NCBI RefSeq assembly: GCF_030010215.1
Contig: NZ_JASCRR010000008.1
Coordinates: 1 to 64,000, forward strand
Reading direction: 5' to 3'
Source of the DNA: Tianweitania sp. UT-5YL-CI-8
GTDB lineage: Bacteria > Pseudomonadota > Alphaproteobacteria > Rhizobiales > Rhizobiaceae
Length of the DNA stretch: 64,000 nucleotides
Positions 25,726-34,939 of the stretch are shown in pieces (within the stretch, counting starts at the first letter, position 1; every line of letters begins with the position of its first letter). The notes under the pieces are model-generated. The model was not told the DNA's origin, made no database searches, and saw only the letters and a program-made list of their open reading frames with translations. The translations under genes were made by a program, and so were the position numbers.

Positions 25726-27918
25726 ATGCTGAGGTTTGGCTTATTCCTGCTCTGGGCATTCCTGGGTTTCTGCATGCTCGTGCTGGTCACGCTGCCGATC
25801 AGCCTCGAGACGCAGTTCATCACCGGCATGGTCGTGCTCATCGCCATGATGATCCTCAAGCTGCTTGGGTCCGAGGGCAATCTGCGGCTGATCGCGCTCG
25901 CATTCGGCACGGCCGTGGTGCTTCGCTACGCCTATTGGCGCACGACGAGCACGCTGCCGCCCTTCAACCAGCTCGAGAACTTCATCCCGGGCTTCCTGCT
26001 CTATCTCGCCGAAATGTACAGCGTGATGATGCTGGCGTTGTCGCTCTTTGTCGTCTCCAAGCCGCTGCCGCCGCGCCCCTCGCGCAGGAATGCCAATAAG
26101 CGCTTTCCCACTGTCGACGTCTTCATTCCCACCTATAACGAAGATGCGGATCTGCTCGCCAACACCATGGCAGCGGCCAAGCAGATGGAATATCCGGCTG
26201 ACAAGCTTACCGTGTGGCTGCTCGACGATGGCGGCACGGTGCAGAAGCGCAACTCCGACAAGATGATCGATGCGAACGCCGCCGAAGAGAGGTTTCGCGA
26301 CCTGCAGAAGCTCGCAGCCGATCTGGACGTGCGCTATCTGACACGCGAGCGCAACGAACACGCCAAGGCCGGCAATATGAACAACGCCCTCGACCAGTCC
26401 GAGGGCGAACTCATTGTCATTTTCGACGCCGACCACGCCCCGGCGCGGGACTTTCTGCTTGAAACGGTGAGCTATTTCGACGACGATCCGAAGCTGTTCC
26501 TCGTCCAGACACCGCACTTCTTCCTCAATCCCGACCCGGTGGAGCGCAATCTGCGCACCTTCGAGAAGATGCCCTCTGAAAACGAGATGTTCTACGGCAT
26601 CATTCAGCGTGGGCTGGACAAATGGGACGCGTCGTTCTTCTGTGGTTCGGCCGCCGTGCTGCGCCGGACGGCGCTTGCCGAAACGAACGGCTTTTCCGGC
26701 GTCAGCATCACCGAGGACTGCGAAACGGCAGTCGAACTGCATTCGCGCGGCTGGAGCAGCCTCTATATCGACCGGCCGCTGATCGCAGGCCTGCAGCCGG
26801 CCACCTTTGCAAGCTTTATCGGCCAGCGCAGCCGCTGGGCGCAGGGCATGATGCAGATCCTGCGCTTCCGCTTCCCACCACTCAAGCGCGGCCTCTCGCT
26901 GCCTCAGCGCCTTTGCTACATGTCATCAACGCTGTTCTGGCTCTTCCCCTTCCCGCGTGCGATCTTCCTCGTCGCCCCACTCTGCTACCTGTTCTTCGAT
27001 CTGCAGATTTTCACCGCGTCCGGCGGTGAGTTCATGGCCTACACGCTGAGCTACATGCTCGTGAACTTGATGATGCAGAACTATCTCTACGGCGCTTTCC
27101 GCTGGCCGTGGATTTCCGAGCTCTACGAATATGTGCAGACGGTTCACCTGTTGCCTGCGGTGATCTCTGTCATCCTCAATCCGCGCAAGCCGACCTTCAA
27201 GGTCACTGCCAAAGACGAATCCATCGCCAGAAGCCGCCTTTCGGAAATCAGCGCGCCCTTTTTCGTCATCTTCTTCGTGCTGGTCATCGCCGTCTTCGTG
27301 ACGATCTACCGCGTCTACACAGAGCCGTTCAAAGCCGATGTGACCTTGGTCGTGGGCGGTTGGAACCTGCTCAACCTTATTATGGCAGGCTGTGCGCTTG
27401 GCGTGGTGTCCGAGCGCGGTGAAAAGGCTGCCACACGTCGTGTCGCCGTCAGCCGCCGCTGCGATTTCAAGCTCGGCGACACCTGGCTCCAGGGCACGAT
27501 CGAAAATGTTTCGGTCAATGGCGCCCGCGTCAATCTGATCGGTGCAATTCCAGACGGCATTACGATCGACGATCGCGCCGAACTGCGGTTCAAAACCCAT
27601 TCGGACGGCAATCAGGGCGTGTTGCCCGTCGAAATCCGCAATGTCGAACGTGGTGGCCAGAATGTCATCATCGGCTGCCGTTACCTTCCGCAAGGCGCAG
27701 CACATCACAAGCTGGTCGCGGACCTGATTTTCGCAAATTCGGCTCAGTGGACGCAATTCCAGCTGTCGCGCCGCGGCAATCCCGGTCTTTTGCGCGGTAC
27801 CTTCTGGTTCCTGCGGCTCGCCTTCTACCAGACCTATCGCGGACTTGTTTATCTCGGACGCGCGGCACGTGATCGCGGTTCCGACAAATCGGCGTCGATG
27901 GCGGAGAGCCGCCTATGA
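25726..27918 (+). CDS. bcsA: Cellulose synthase catalytic subunit (PilZ-regulated)
   Basis: A 730-residue inner-membrane GT2 enzyme that polymerises UDP-glucose into beta-1,4-glucan and threads it through the membrane. Visible are DVFIPTYNED (131-140), DDG (167-169), DAD (234-236), TED (329-331) and QRSRW (367-371), all family residues. Helices flank the catalytic domain. The C-terminal PilZ domain has RRVAVSRR (571-578) and NVSVNG (594-599), so cyclic di-GMP should activate it. ATG 25726 is chosen for family length; an upstream in-frame ATG at 25687 would add 13 residues. Its stop overlaps the bcsB start (ATGA). Confidence 0.95.
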   Translation: MLRFGLFLLWAFLGFCMLVLVTLPISLETQFITGMVVLIAMMILKLLGSEGNLRLIALAFGTAVVLRYAYWRTTSTLPPFNQLENFIPGFLLYLAEMYSVMMLALSLFVVSKPLPPRPSRRNANKRFPTVDVFIPTYNEDADLLANTMAAAKQMEYPADKLTVWLLDDGGTVQKRNSDKMIDANAAEERFRDLQKLAADLDVRYLTRERNEHAKAGNMNNALDQSEGELIVIFDADHAPARDFLLETVSYFDDDPKLFLVQTPHFFLNPDPVERNLRTFEKMPSENEMFYGIIQRGLDKWDASFFCGSAAVLRRTALAETNGFSGVSITEDCETAVELHSRGWSSLYIDRPLIAGLQPATFASFIGQRSRWAQGMMQILRFRFPPLKRGLSLPQRLCYMSSTLFWLFPFPRAIFLVAPLCYLFFDLQIFTASGGEFMAYTLSYMLVNLMMQNYLYGAFRWPWISELYEYVQTVHLLPAVISVILNPRKPTFKVTAKDESIARSRLSEISAPFFVIFFVLVIAVFVTIYRVYTEPFKADVTLVVGGWNLLNLIMAGCALGVVSERGEKAATRRVAVSRRCDFKLGDTWLQGTIENVSVNGARVNLIGAIPDGITIDDRAELRFKTHSDGNQGVLPVEIRNVERGGQNVIIGCRYLPQGAAHHKLVADLIFANSAQWTQFQLSRRGNPGLLRGTFWFLRLAFYQTYRGLVYLGRAARDRGSDKSASMAESRL

Positions 27919-30287
27919 AGCGGCTGGCTTTTCCGCTTTCGCTAACGCTTGCAACGCTCGCGGCGACCACCGGGCTTGCGCAGCAAAGCCCTTTCGACAT
28001 GACGCCCGAAAAGCCGGCACAAGAGTCCGTTCCCGCGCCTGCTTCCCCGCCGCAGACTGCACCGGCCATTGGTGATCCAGCGCAGCAGACTACACCGCCG
28101 CAGACGGGGCCTGCCGCTGCCGCGCCCGCGCGACCTGCCGTAAGCGAGTCGCGGCGCTACCTGCTGCCGCAGCCGGATATCGTTCTCTCGGGTGAGAACG
28201 CGTTGCGTTCCTGGGCGATGTACCTCACGCCAGAACAAGCCGCCTCGCCGGCAAAGCTCAATTTCGGCTACCAGAATGCCATCGTTATCGCGCCGGAAGC
28301 CTCGCGGCTGAAGCTGTCGATGAATGGCGTGATCATCGTCGACATCCCGGTAGAATCCACTGAATCGGTCTCGCGCGCTGCTTTCGACATACCGGCAGGC
28401 GTACTTCGGCCCGGCTACAACGATGTACGTATCGAGGCGTCGCAACGGCACAGGACGGATTGCACGATACAGTCCACATATGAGCTGTGGAGCGAGATCA
28501 ACCCGGAAGCGACCTATATCGACTTTTCCGAGCCGGAAGCGGGCCGCTGGCAGCGCGTGGACGATCTTCGCGCGATCGGCACGACGCCTACAGCGGAAAC
28601 GCGTTTCAACTTCGTCGTCCCCGGAGCAGATCAGGCGATCTCCACGACGCCTGTGATGCGGCTTGCTTCAGGCCTCGGACTTATGGCCGAAATGCCGAAC
28701 CAGTCGTTCTCGATCTCGCGGAAAGAAGCGCCCCCGGCCGGCCCAGGGCTTGCCACTGTCGTCATCGGCACTGCTGAAGAACTCGAACCGCTGCTTGGGA
28801 AATTGCCGCAAGGCGCGGAAATCTCGCCGACAACGCTTATCGTCGACGACAGTCCCTTCGGCCCCTCCACGCTTGTGATGACCGGGCCGAACTGGTCAGC
28901 AGTTGGCAATGCCGTCGAAGCTTTCCTGACTCCGCTCAAACGACCGACATCGCAACGCGCGACCATGTCCACCCATATGTGGAGGATGCCCGATCCTCCC
29001 ATGGTGTTCGAGTATTCTCGACTGAAATTCGCCGACCTCGGCATCAACACGCAGGAATTTTCGGGTCGCCGCTTCCGTACGAATTTCGCTGTATCGGTGC
29101 CGTCCGATTTCTTCGCCAATGCATATGGCCAGGCCACGGTGCTGCTCGATGCTGCCTATACACCGGATGTCATGCCGGGCAGCCATATCGATATCTATGT
29201 GAACGGCAACATAGCGGCTACCGTGCCGATCACGACTGGCGGCGGCGAGTTCCTGAGGCATTTGCCCATTCCTGTCACGATGCGGCACTTCGAGCCCGGC
29301 TATAACATCATCGAACTCGAAGCCGTGCTTTTGACCGAGAGCGATAACGTCTGCGCGCCAGGCGCCACGGGAAGTACCGACCGGCGCTTCGTACTGTTCG
29401 ACACCTCCGAACTGGTGATGCCAAACTTCGCGCGCATCGCCCAGCGTCCTAATCTGTCAGCGCTTTCGGGAACGGGATCGCCATATGGGCGCGATGCGGC
29501 ACAGATCCCGGTCATCGTCGACCGCACGCAGCCGGAAGCGCTTTCAAGCGCTGCAACACTGTTGGCTCGGCTCTCCGTCGCTGCCGGCCGGCCCATATCG
29601 ATGGATGCGTCGGTGGCGCCATCTGCGATCGGGGCGCAAGACGCGATCTCCGTGAGCACGATTTCACAAGTGCCTGCCGGTATGCTGCGCCAGGTCGGGA
29701 TGCCCGAATCGATGAAGACGTCCTGGACTGAAAATACCGGGGCTGAAGTAGCCGGCGCCAGCACCGAAACAACCTTGGACGAATGGCAGACGAGGCTACG
29801 CGGCAGCAGTTGGCGCGGTCAGATCAGTTCCCTAGAAGAATGGTTGCAGCGGACCTTCAACGTTTCGCTCGATACATTCCGTATTTTTCAGGGGGTAGAG
29901 CCCGAATTCGTGCCCAACCCGGGCGAAAATTTCCTGCTGGCACAACAGCAGAATCCGGCTGGAACCGGCGTCTGGACGGTTATTACCGCACCGAGCGCCC
30001 GATTGCTCGAAGAAGGCATGCGGGCCATGGCTTCGCAGGCTAACTGGCGGCAGGTTGCCGGACGCGTGACGACCTACAACAATATGAGCACCGTCATTCG
30101 CGTCACACAGCCTCAGGACGTGACGCTGGTCGATACCCAGCCATTTTCCCTGCGCAACTACCGCCGCGTTATGGCCAACTGGCTGTCAGCCAACGCAATC
30201 GCCTACTCGATCGCCCTTGTCGTCATGTCGGTGCTCCTTGGTACCGCAACTCTTATCTTCCTCAACGCCTTGGGGAGGAAGGATTGA
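27915..30287 (+). CDS. bcsB: Cellulose synthase periplasmic subunit BcsB
   Basis: A 790-residue periplasmic partner of BcsA that guides the nascent glucan. It has a signal peptide (MKRLAFPLSLTLATLAATTG), a Pro/Ala/Gln-rich linker to about 75, two repeated carbohydrate-binding/flavodoxin-like halves (for example SMNGVIIVDIPVE and IDIYVNGNIAATVPI) and one C-terminal membrane helix (about 755-785) that packs on BcsA. The length fits alphaproteobacterial BcsB. It overlaps bcsA by four bases and its TGA shares one base with the ATG of bcsZ, showing tight coupling. Confidence 0.93.
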   Translation: MKRLAFPLSLTLATLAATTGLAQQSPFDMTPEKPAQESVPAPASPPQTAPAIGDPAQQTTPPQTGPAAAAPARPAVSESRRYLLPQPDIVLSGENALRSWAMYLTPEQAASPAKLNFGYQNAIVIAPEASRLKLSMNGVIIVDIPVESTESVSRAAFDIPAGVLRPGYNDVRIEASQRHRTDCTIQSTYELWSEINPEATYIDFSEPEAGRWQRVDDLRAIGTTPTAETRFNFVVPGADQAISTTPVMRLASGLGLMAEMPNQSFSISRKEAPPAGPGLATVVIGTAEELEPLLGKLPQGAEISPTTLIVDDSPFGPSTLVMTGPNWSAVGNAVEAFLTPLKRPTSQRATMSTHMWRMPDPPMVFEYSRLKFADLGINTQEFSGRRFRTNFAVSVPSDFFANAYGQATVLLDAAYTPDVMPGSHIDIYVNGNIAATVPITTGGGEFLRHLPIPVTMRHFEPGYNIIELEAVLLTESDNVCAPGATGSTDRRFVLFDTSELVMPNFARIAQRPNLSALSGTGSPYGRDAAQIPVIVDRTQPEALSSAATLLARLSVAAGRPISMDASVAPSAIGAQDAISVSTISQVPAGMLRQVGMPESMKTSWTENTGAEVAGASTETTLDEWQTRLRGSSWRGQISSLEEWLQRTFNVSLDTFRIFQGVEPEFVPNPGENFLLAQQQNPAGTGVWTVITAPSARLLEEGMRAMASQANWRQVAGRVTTYNNMSTVIRVTQPQDVTLVDTQPFSLRNYRRVMANWLSANAIAYSIALVVMSVLLGTATLIFLNALGRKD

Positions 30288-31339
30288 TGCGGAAAACACT
30301 TCTTGCCTGCATGTTTGCTGGATTGGTTTCGATGTCTCTCGGGTGGGTCACGCACAGTGAGGCACAGGCTTCCATCAGTTCGGCCGACTGGGCTGCCTAC
30401 AAGGACAAATTCCTCGACGGCAGCGGCCGGATCGTCGACGACGCCAACGGCAACATCAGCCACAGCGAAGGCCAGGGCTACGGCATGTTGCTGGCTTTTC
30501 TTGCCAACAATCGTGGGGATTTCGACCGGATCTGGTCGTTCACCCGCACCGAGCTGATGCTGCGGGACGACGGCCTGGCGGTCTGGAAATGGAATCCCGA
30601 CACCAATCCTCATATCACCGACCCGAACAACGCATCCGATGGTGACCTGCTCATCGCTTACGCACTCGGAAGGGCCGGCAGCAATTGGAATCGGCCGGAT
30701 TTGTACGAAAGCGCCACGGCGATCGCCAAGGGCATTTCCAAGACAAGTCTTTTTCAAAACCAGTCGCGCACCTTGCTCATGCCGGGGCTAGCGGGATTCA
30801 GCACAGAGGATCGGCCGGACGGCCCGGTCGTCAACCCGTCCTACTGGGTGTTCGAAGCGATCCCGGTTATGGCGACGCTGGATCCCAAGGCGAACTGGTC
30901 CGGCTTGACGTCCAGCGGATTGAAACTGCTGGAGGCCGCGCAGATCGGCCCGCGCAAGCTTCCGCCCGACTGGCTATCGCTTTCCAGTGCTCCTAAGCCG
31001 GCCAATGGCTTTCCGCCGGAGTTCAGCTACAATGCCGTGCGGATACCGCTCTATCTGATGCGTGCCGGCAACATTGATCGCAAACTTCTGGAGACGTTTC
31101 GCACGGGCATGAGCGGCCCGGACGGGTCGGTCGAACTGGTCGACCTGCCGAGCGGCACGCCTGTCCACACACTGACCGACCCCGGCTATCGCATCATTCC
31201 TGCGATGATCTCCTGCGTGCTCGACAAGACCCAATTGGCTGACGATCTCAAGACGTTCCAGCCGACATCGTATTACCCTTCAACGCTGCAGCTCCTGGCC
31301 CTGTCCTTTGCTCAGCGCAGCCATCCGGAGTGTCTATGA
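30287..31339 (+). CDS. bcsZ: Periplasmic endoglucanase, glycoside hydrolase family 8
   Basis: A 350-residue secreted beta-1,4-glucanase that cuts misdirected or tangled cellulose and is needed for normal fibre formation. After the signal peptide the GH8 motifs follow: SHSEGQGYGMLLA with the acid Glu61, and NNASDGDLLIAYAL with Asp118. ATG 30287 (shared base with the bcsB stop) has AGGAAGGA upstream; TTG 30284 is a worse choice. It ends in an ATGA overlap with the TPR gene. Position and length match bcsZ of rhizobial operons. Confidence 0.94.
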   Translation: MRKTLLACMFAGLVSMSLGWVTHSEAQASISSADWAAYKDKFLDGSGRIVDDANGNISHSEGQGYGMLLAFLANNRGDFDRIWSFTRTELMLRDDGLAVWKWNPDTNPHITDPNNASDGDLLIAYALGRAGSNWNRPDLYESATAIAKGISKTSLFQNQSRTLLMPGLAGFSTEDRPDGPVVNPSYWVFEAIPVMATLDPKANWSGLTSSGLKLLEAAQIGPRKLPPDWLSLSSAPKPANGFPPEFSYNAVRIPLYLMRAGNIDRKLLETFRTGMSGPDGSVELVDLPSGTPVHTLTDPGYRIIPAMISCVLDKTQLADDLKTFQPTSYYPSTLQLLALSFAQRSHPECL

Positions 31340-33573
31340 ACGCGCGGGCCCTTCTTTTCGGCGCGAGCGCCCTCGCCCTCATGGCCAGCGGGGTCTACGT
31401 TACAGGCAAAATCGGCGATTGGTCATCGCTGGTGGCTAGCAACGGGTTCCTTGCAGCACAGGCACAGACCGCCCCACAGGCGAATGCCAAGCCGAAAGTC
31501 GACGAGACCGCATTGCGCTATTTTGCGCGGCAAGGCGACCAGAAGCGGCTCGATGCGGAGATCGCCCGGCTTCGCGCGCTTTATCCTGACTGGATCCCAC
31601 CGGAAAACCCGCTTGCCCTGCCACAACAGAGCGATCAGTCGCTCGATGCGATGTGGAAACTCTATTCCGAAGGCAAACTTGCCGAGGTCCGCAAGGCTGT
31701 AGCAGATCGCCAAGCCTCTGATCCAACCTGGCAGCCACCGGCCGATCTCCTGGACCGCCTCGCTGTGGCCGAAGCCCGCGAGCAGATCATCAACGCTTCC
31801 ACGATCAAGCAGTACGACACGGTGGTGCGCGTTGCCTCGACCAATCCGAGCCTTTTGACGTGCGGCGATATCGACGTTCTGTGGCGCGTGGCCGAGGCGT
31901 TCGCACAGTCCGACCGCAAAGACCGCGCGAAAGATGCTTACAGCTACATACTCAGGAATTGCACCAACCCCGAAGAGCGGTTGGCGACCGTGCAGAAGGC
32001 CATGCCGCTGCTTCCGCGCAGTGACCTCAACACCTTGCTGGCGCTTGAGCGGAAAGCTCCGGACGGCACAGGCGAATTCGCCATTTTGCGCGACGACCTC
32101 GCACGACAGAGCGTCGCCGCAGCCGATGCCGATTCGGAACTCGTCATCCCGCAATCGGACGTCGAAACGGTGACGCGCCTGGCGCGTGAAGACAAGCTTG
32201 CCTCGGATGCGCTGGCGCTTGGCTGGTACTACGTGCGTCGCGACGACCCCCAGCAGGCGGAGGAATGGTTCCGCGCAGCCCAGGCCAGCGAGGACAGCGC
32301 TACGGCCTCGCAGGGTCTGGCGCTTGCACTGATCGACCAGAACCGTCCTTCGGAAGCGGAAGCCGTGCTTTATAAATGGCGCGATACGAACGACGATACT
32401 AAGGCCGTCTATATGGCCGCGGTTTCCAACCTTCTCGCCGTCGTCCCACCCGTACCCATCCGGCCGGAGGTGCTCAGCCGGATGGTGCCGGAGATCGTCA
32501 AGTCCAAGGATGCCGCCGCCGCCCAGCAATTGGGCTGGTATGCCGACGGTTTTAACCAGTTCGAAACCGCCAGCCAATGGTTTGCGACCGCGCTGAGCTG
32601 GAAGCCCGACGATGAGCCGTCCGCCTATGGCTTGACGCTGATGCGCTGGAAGCTGGACAATCAACTCGGCGTGGCCGAGATGCAGCAACAATGGGCGCGT
32701 GAATCGCAGCGTATCGCAAGAGTCGGACAGCCGGAGCCGCAGCGACCTGAAGGCCAGCGCGGCACCGTGCCAATGCCAGCTTACGGACCGGACCAGATCG
32801 TTGCCGCCACGCCTGGGCAGACCACTCAACCTGCATATGCCCAACCTGCTTACACCCAGCCGGCACGAGCCCAGGTGGTGAATACGCAGCCCGCGCTGCG
32901 CGAAATCGTTCGCCAAGCTCGGCCCGCTGGAGAACCTGCACCTGTTGTCCAGGCGCAGCCGCGTGCGCAAGAAGCTACATCCGCGCCGCGCGTCGCGGCA
33001 TCTCAGGCGCCGGTGCAGCGCGTGGCGAAATCCCAGGCACCGGCACAACGCCAAGCCGGCTGCTCTACCACGATCGATCCTTCCGTTCTATCCGCTCAGT
33101 CGGCCCTGAACCGCGGCTGGTGCCTGATGGAACTGAACCGCCCGTTGGAAGCAGCGGACTCCTTTCAGGTAGCCTTGCGCAGCTTGACCGGACAAGCGCG
33201 CGAGGATGCCGCCTATGGCCAGAGCCTCGCCTATTTGCGGCTAGGGCTTTCGGACAAGGCAGCGGTGGCTGCAGCAAAGGCGCCGCAGCAAAAGGCGCGC
33301 AGCGTCGAGCTGAACACTGCCCTTCTCACCGCACAGGCCACCGGCGCATTCGAACAGGGCCGCTGGACCGAGACCATCATGGCGCTGGACCAGCGCGCGC
33401 AAATCGCGCCGGAACGCATGGATCTGATGGTTCTGCGCGGTTATGCCTTCCTCAAGCTGCGCCGGTTCAACGATGCAGAACGCATCTTCCGCGCCGCTGC
33501 GGGAACCGGCAACCGCGATGCGCAGCGTGGTCTTGCCGCGGTGAAGGATGCCCGCGAAGGTGGCGTGAATTGA
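31336..33573 (+). CDS. TPR-repeat protein of the cellulose operon (BcsK-like)
   Basis: A 745-residue periplasmic or membrane-anchored protein with an N-terminal hydrophobic segment (about 3-25). TPR-like helical repeats fill residues 90-470 and again 580-740, separated by a Pro/Ala/Gln-rich linker (about 490-575) with PAYAQPAYTQPARAQ and AKSQAPAQRQA. It takes the place of BcsC after bcsZ, but lacks the C-terminal beta-barrel that exports the glucan. In the usual classification of cellulose operons this corresponds to the rhizobial type with BcsN and BcsK; I give that name from memory. The TPR part may bind wall or export partners. GGAG stands before ATG 31336. Confidence 0.8.
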   Translation: MNARALLFGASALALMASGVYVTGKIGDWSSLVASNGFLAAQAQTAPQANAKPKVDETALRYFARQGDQKRLDAEIARLRALYPDWIPPENPLALPQQSDQSLDAMWKLYSEGKLAEVRKAVADRQASDPTWQPPADLLDRLAVAEAREQIINASTIKQYDTVVRVASTNPSLLTCGDIDVLWRVAEAFAQSDRKDRAKDAYSYILRNCTNPEERLATVQKAMPLLPRSDLNTLLALERKAPDGTGEFAILRDDLARQSVAAADADSELVIPQSDVETVTRLAREDKLASDALALGWYYVRRDDPQQAEEWFRAAQASEDSATASQGLALALIDQNRPSEAEAVLYKWRDTNDDTKAVYMAAVSNLLAVVPPVPIRPEVLSRMVPEIVKSKDAAAAQQLGWYADGFNQFETASQWFATALSWKPDDEPSAYGLTLMRWKLDNQLGVAEMQQQWARESQRIARVGQPEPQRPEGQRGTVPMPAYGPDQIVAATPGQTTQPAYAQPAYTQPARAQVVNTQPALREIVRQARPAGEPAPVVQAQPRAQEATSAPRVAASQAPVQRVAKSQAPAQRQAGCSTTIDPSVLSAQSALNRGWCLMELNRPLEAADSFQVALRSLTGQAREDAAYGQSLAYLRLGLSDKAAVAAAKAPQQKARSVELNTALLTAQATGAFEQGRWTETIMALDQRAQIAPERMDLMVLRGYAFLKLRRFNDAERIFRAAAGTGNRDAQRGLAAVKDAREGGVN

Positions 33574-33655
33574 GGACCAGCACATAAAAAGACAAGTTAA
33601 GACAATGCTGTAGCAACCTTCCCAAAAGCGGTCCGCCGCATTCGTACGTCGAACC

Positions 33656-34807
33656 TTACTTGTTTAACCAATGTTCGATGCGGTCGAGCGCTTCAACCAT
33701 ATCCGCATGGCTGCCGGCATAGGAAAACCGCATGGTGCGGTGACCTTGCAAGGTATCGAAGTCGCGACCGGGCGTCGCCGCTACATGCGCCTCAGCCAAC
33801 ATCTTCTTGGCAAAAGCCATACTGTCATTGGTCAGGCGGGAGACATCGCAAAAGGCATAAAATGCGCCATCCATAGGCGCGGCCAGCGAGAAACCCAATT
33901 CAGGCAGGCGTTTCATCAGAAGCTCCCGGTTCCATGCGTATCGCACTTTCACCAGCTCAAGTTCTTCCGTAGCGTTGAAAGCTTCAACGGCCGCAGCCTG
34001 CGAAATCTCCGGTGCCGAAATATAGAGGCTTTGCGCGATCCGCTCGATGGGGCGGATCAATCCTTGCGGCACTACCATCCAGCCGATCCGCCAGCCGGTC
34101 ATGCAGTAATATTTCGAGAACGAGTTGATCACCGTGACATCGTCGTCGAAGGACAGTGCAGTGTGATCTGCGCTGTCATAGGCCAGGCGATGATAGATTT
34201 CATCGGATATCGCCGCAATGCCGAGACGGCGCGCTTCTTCGACCAGTTCTCGCAGCTCGCTTTCAGGCACCACGGCGCCGGTCGGGTTGGCCGGGCTGGC
34301 AAACAGGACCCCTTTCAGCGGCTTTTCGGCATGGACGGCGCGAAGGTGCGCGGCATGCAGATAGGCTTCGCCCCCCAGTTCGATCTCCACAACATCGAGC
34401 CCAAGCGCGCTCATAATGTTGCGGTAGGCAGGATATCCCGGCGAGGCGATGGCAACCCTGTCGCCGGCATCGAACAATGCCAGAAACGCCAGATTGAACG
34501 CCGCCGACGAGCCAGTCGTCACGACGATCCTGGCGGGCGGCACATCGACACCATAGTGATCGGCGTAGTGTCGGGAGATCGCCTCGCGCAGATCCATCCG
34601 CCCCAGCGCATCGGTATAGCCGATGCTGCCCGAATCGATGACGGCGCGCGCCGCCTCCATCACCCGTTTCGGCGCGGGATCGAAGGGCTGCCCCACGGCC
34701 ATGGAGATTACCGAAATGCCGCGCGCCCGCAGCCGGTTGGCTTCTGCGAGAATATCCATGGCGTGAAACGGTTCGACCGAGCTGCGCTTTGAAACTGATA
34801 GAACCAT
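33656..34807 (-). CDS. Pyridoxal-phosphate aminotransferase, class I/II
   Basis: A 383-residue fold-type I enzyme. Residues typical for aspartate/aromatic-type aminotransferases are visible: GYTDALGRMDLR (about 63-74), SPANPTGAVV (171-180), SDEIYHRL and the Schiff-base Lys232 in NSFSKYYCMTGWRIGW, with a C-terminal Arg in MRFSYAG. Substrate choice cannot be deduced; relatives are often annotated as aspartate or branched-chain aminotransferases. ATG 34807 is preferred (GGAAG upstream) over a longer frame. It diverges from the M48 protease gene, whose start is 132 bases away. Confidence 0.88.
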   Translation of the reverse strand: MVLSVSKRSSVEPFHAMDILAEANRLRARGISVISMAVGQPFDPAPKRVMEAARAVIDSGSIGYTDALGRMDLREAISRHYADHYGVDVPPARIVVTTGSSAAFNLAFLALFDAGDRVAIASPGYPAYRNIMSALGLDVVEIELGGEAYLHAAHLRAVHAEKPLKGVLFASPANPTGAVVPESELRELVEEARRLGIAAISDEIYHRLAYDSADHTALSFDDDVTVINSFSKYYCMTGWRIGWMVVPQGLIRPIERIAQSLYISAPEISQAAAVEAFNATEELELVKVRYAWNRELLMKRLPELGFSLAAPMDGAFYAFCDVSRLTNDSMAFAKKMLAEAHVAATPGRDFDTLQGHRTMRFSYAGSHADMVEALDRIEHWLNK

Positions 34808-34939
34808 TCTGCTAGCTTCCAGTATGTCATGGGCGACAGCGCCGCATAAATGCCCGATTGGTATGGGGATCACAAGTTCATGAGTTCTTTGCGTTTATCT
34901 TTTCAGGACACCATCGCTGGTTTACGACTTTTCACCATT

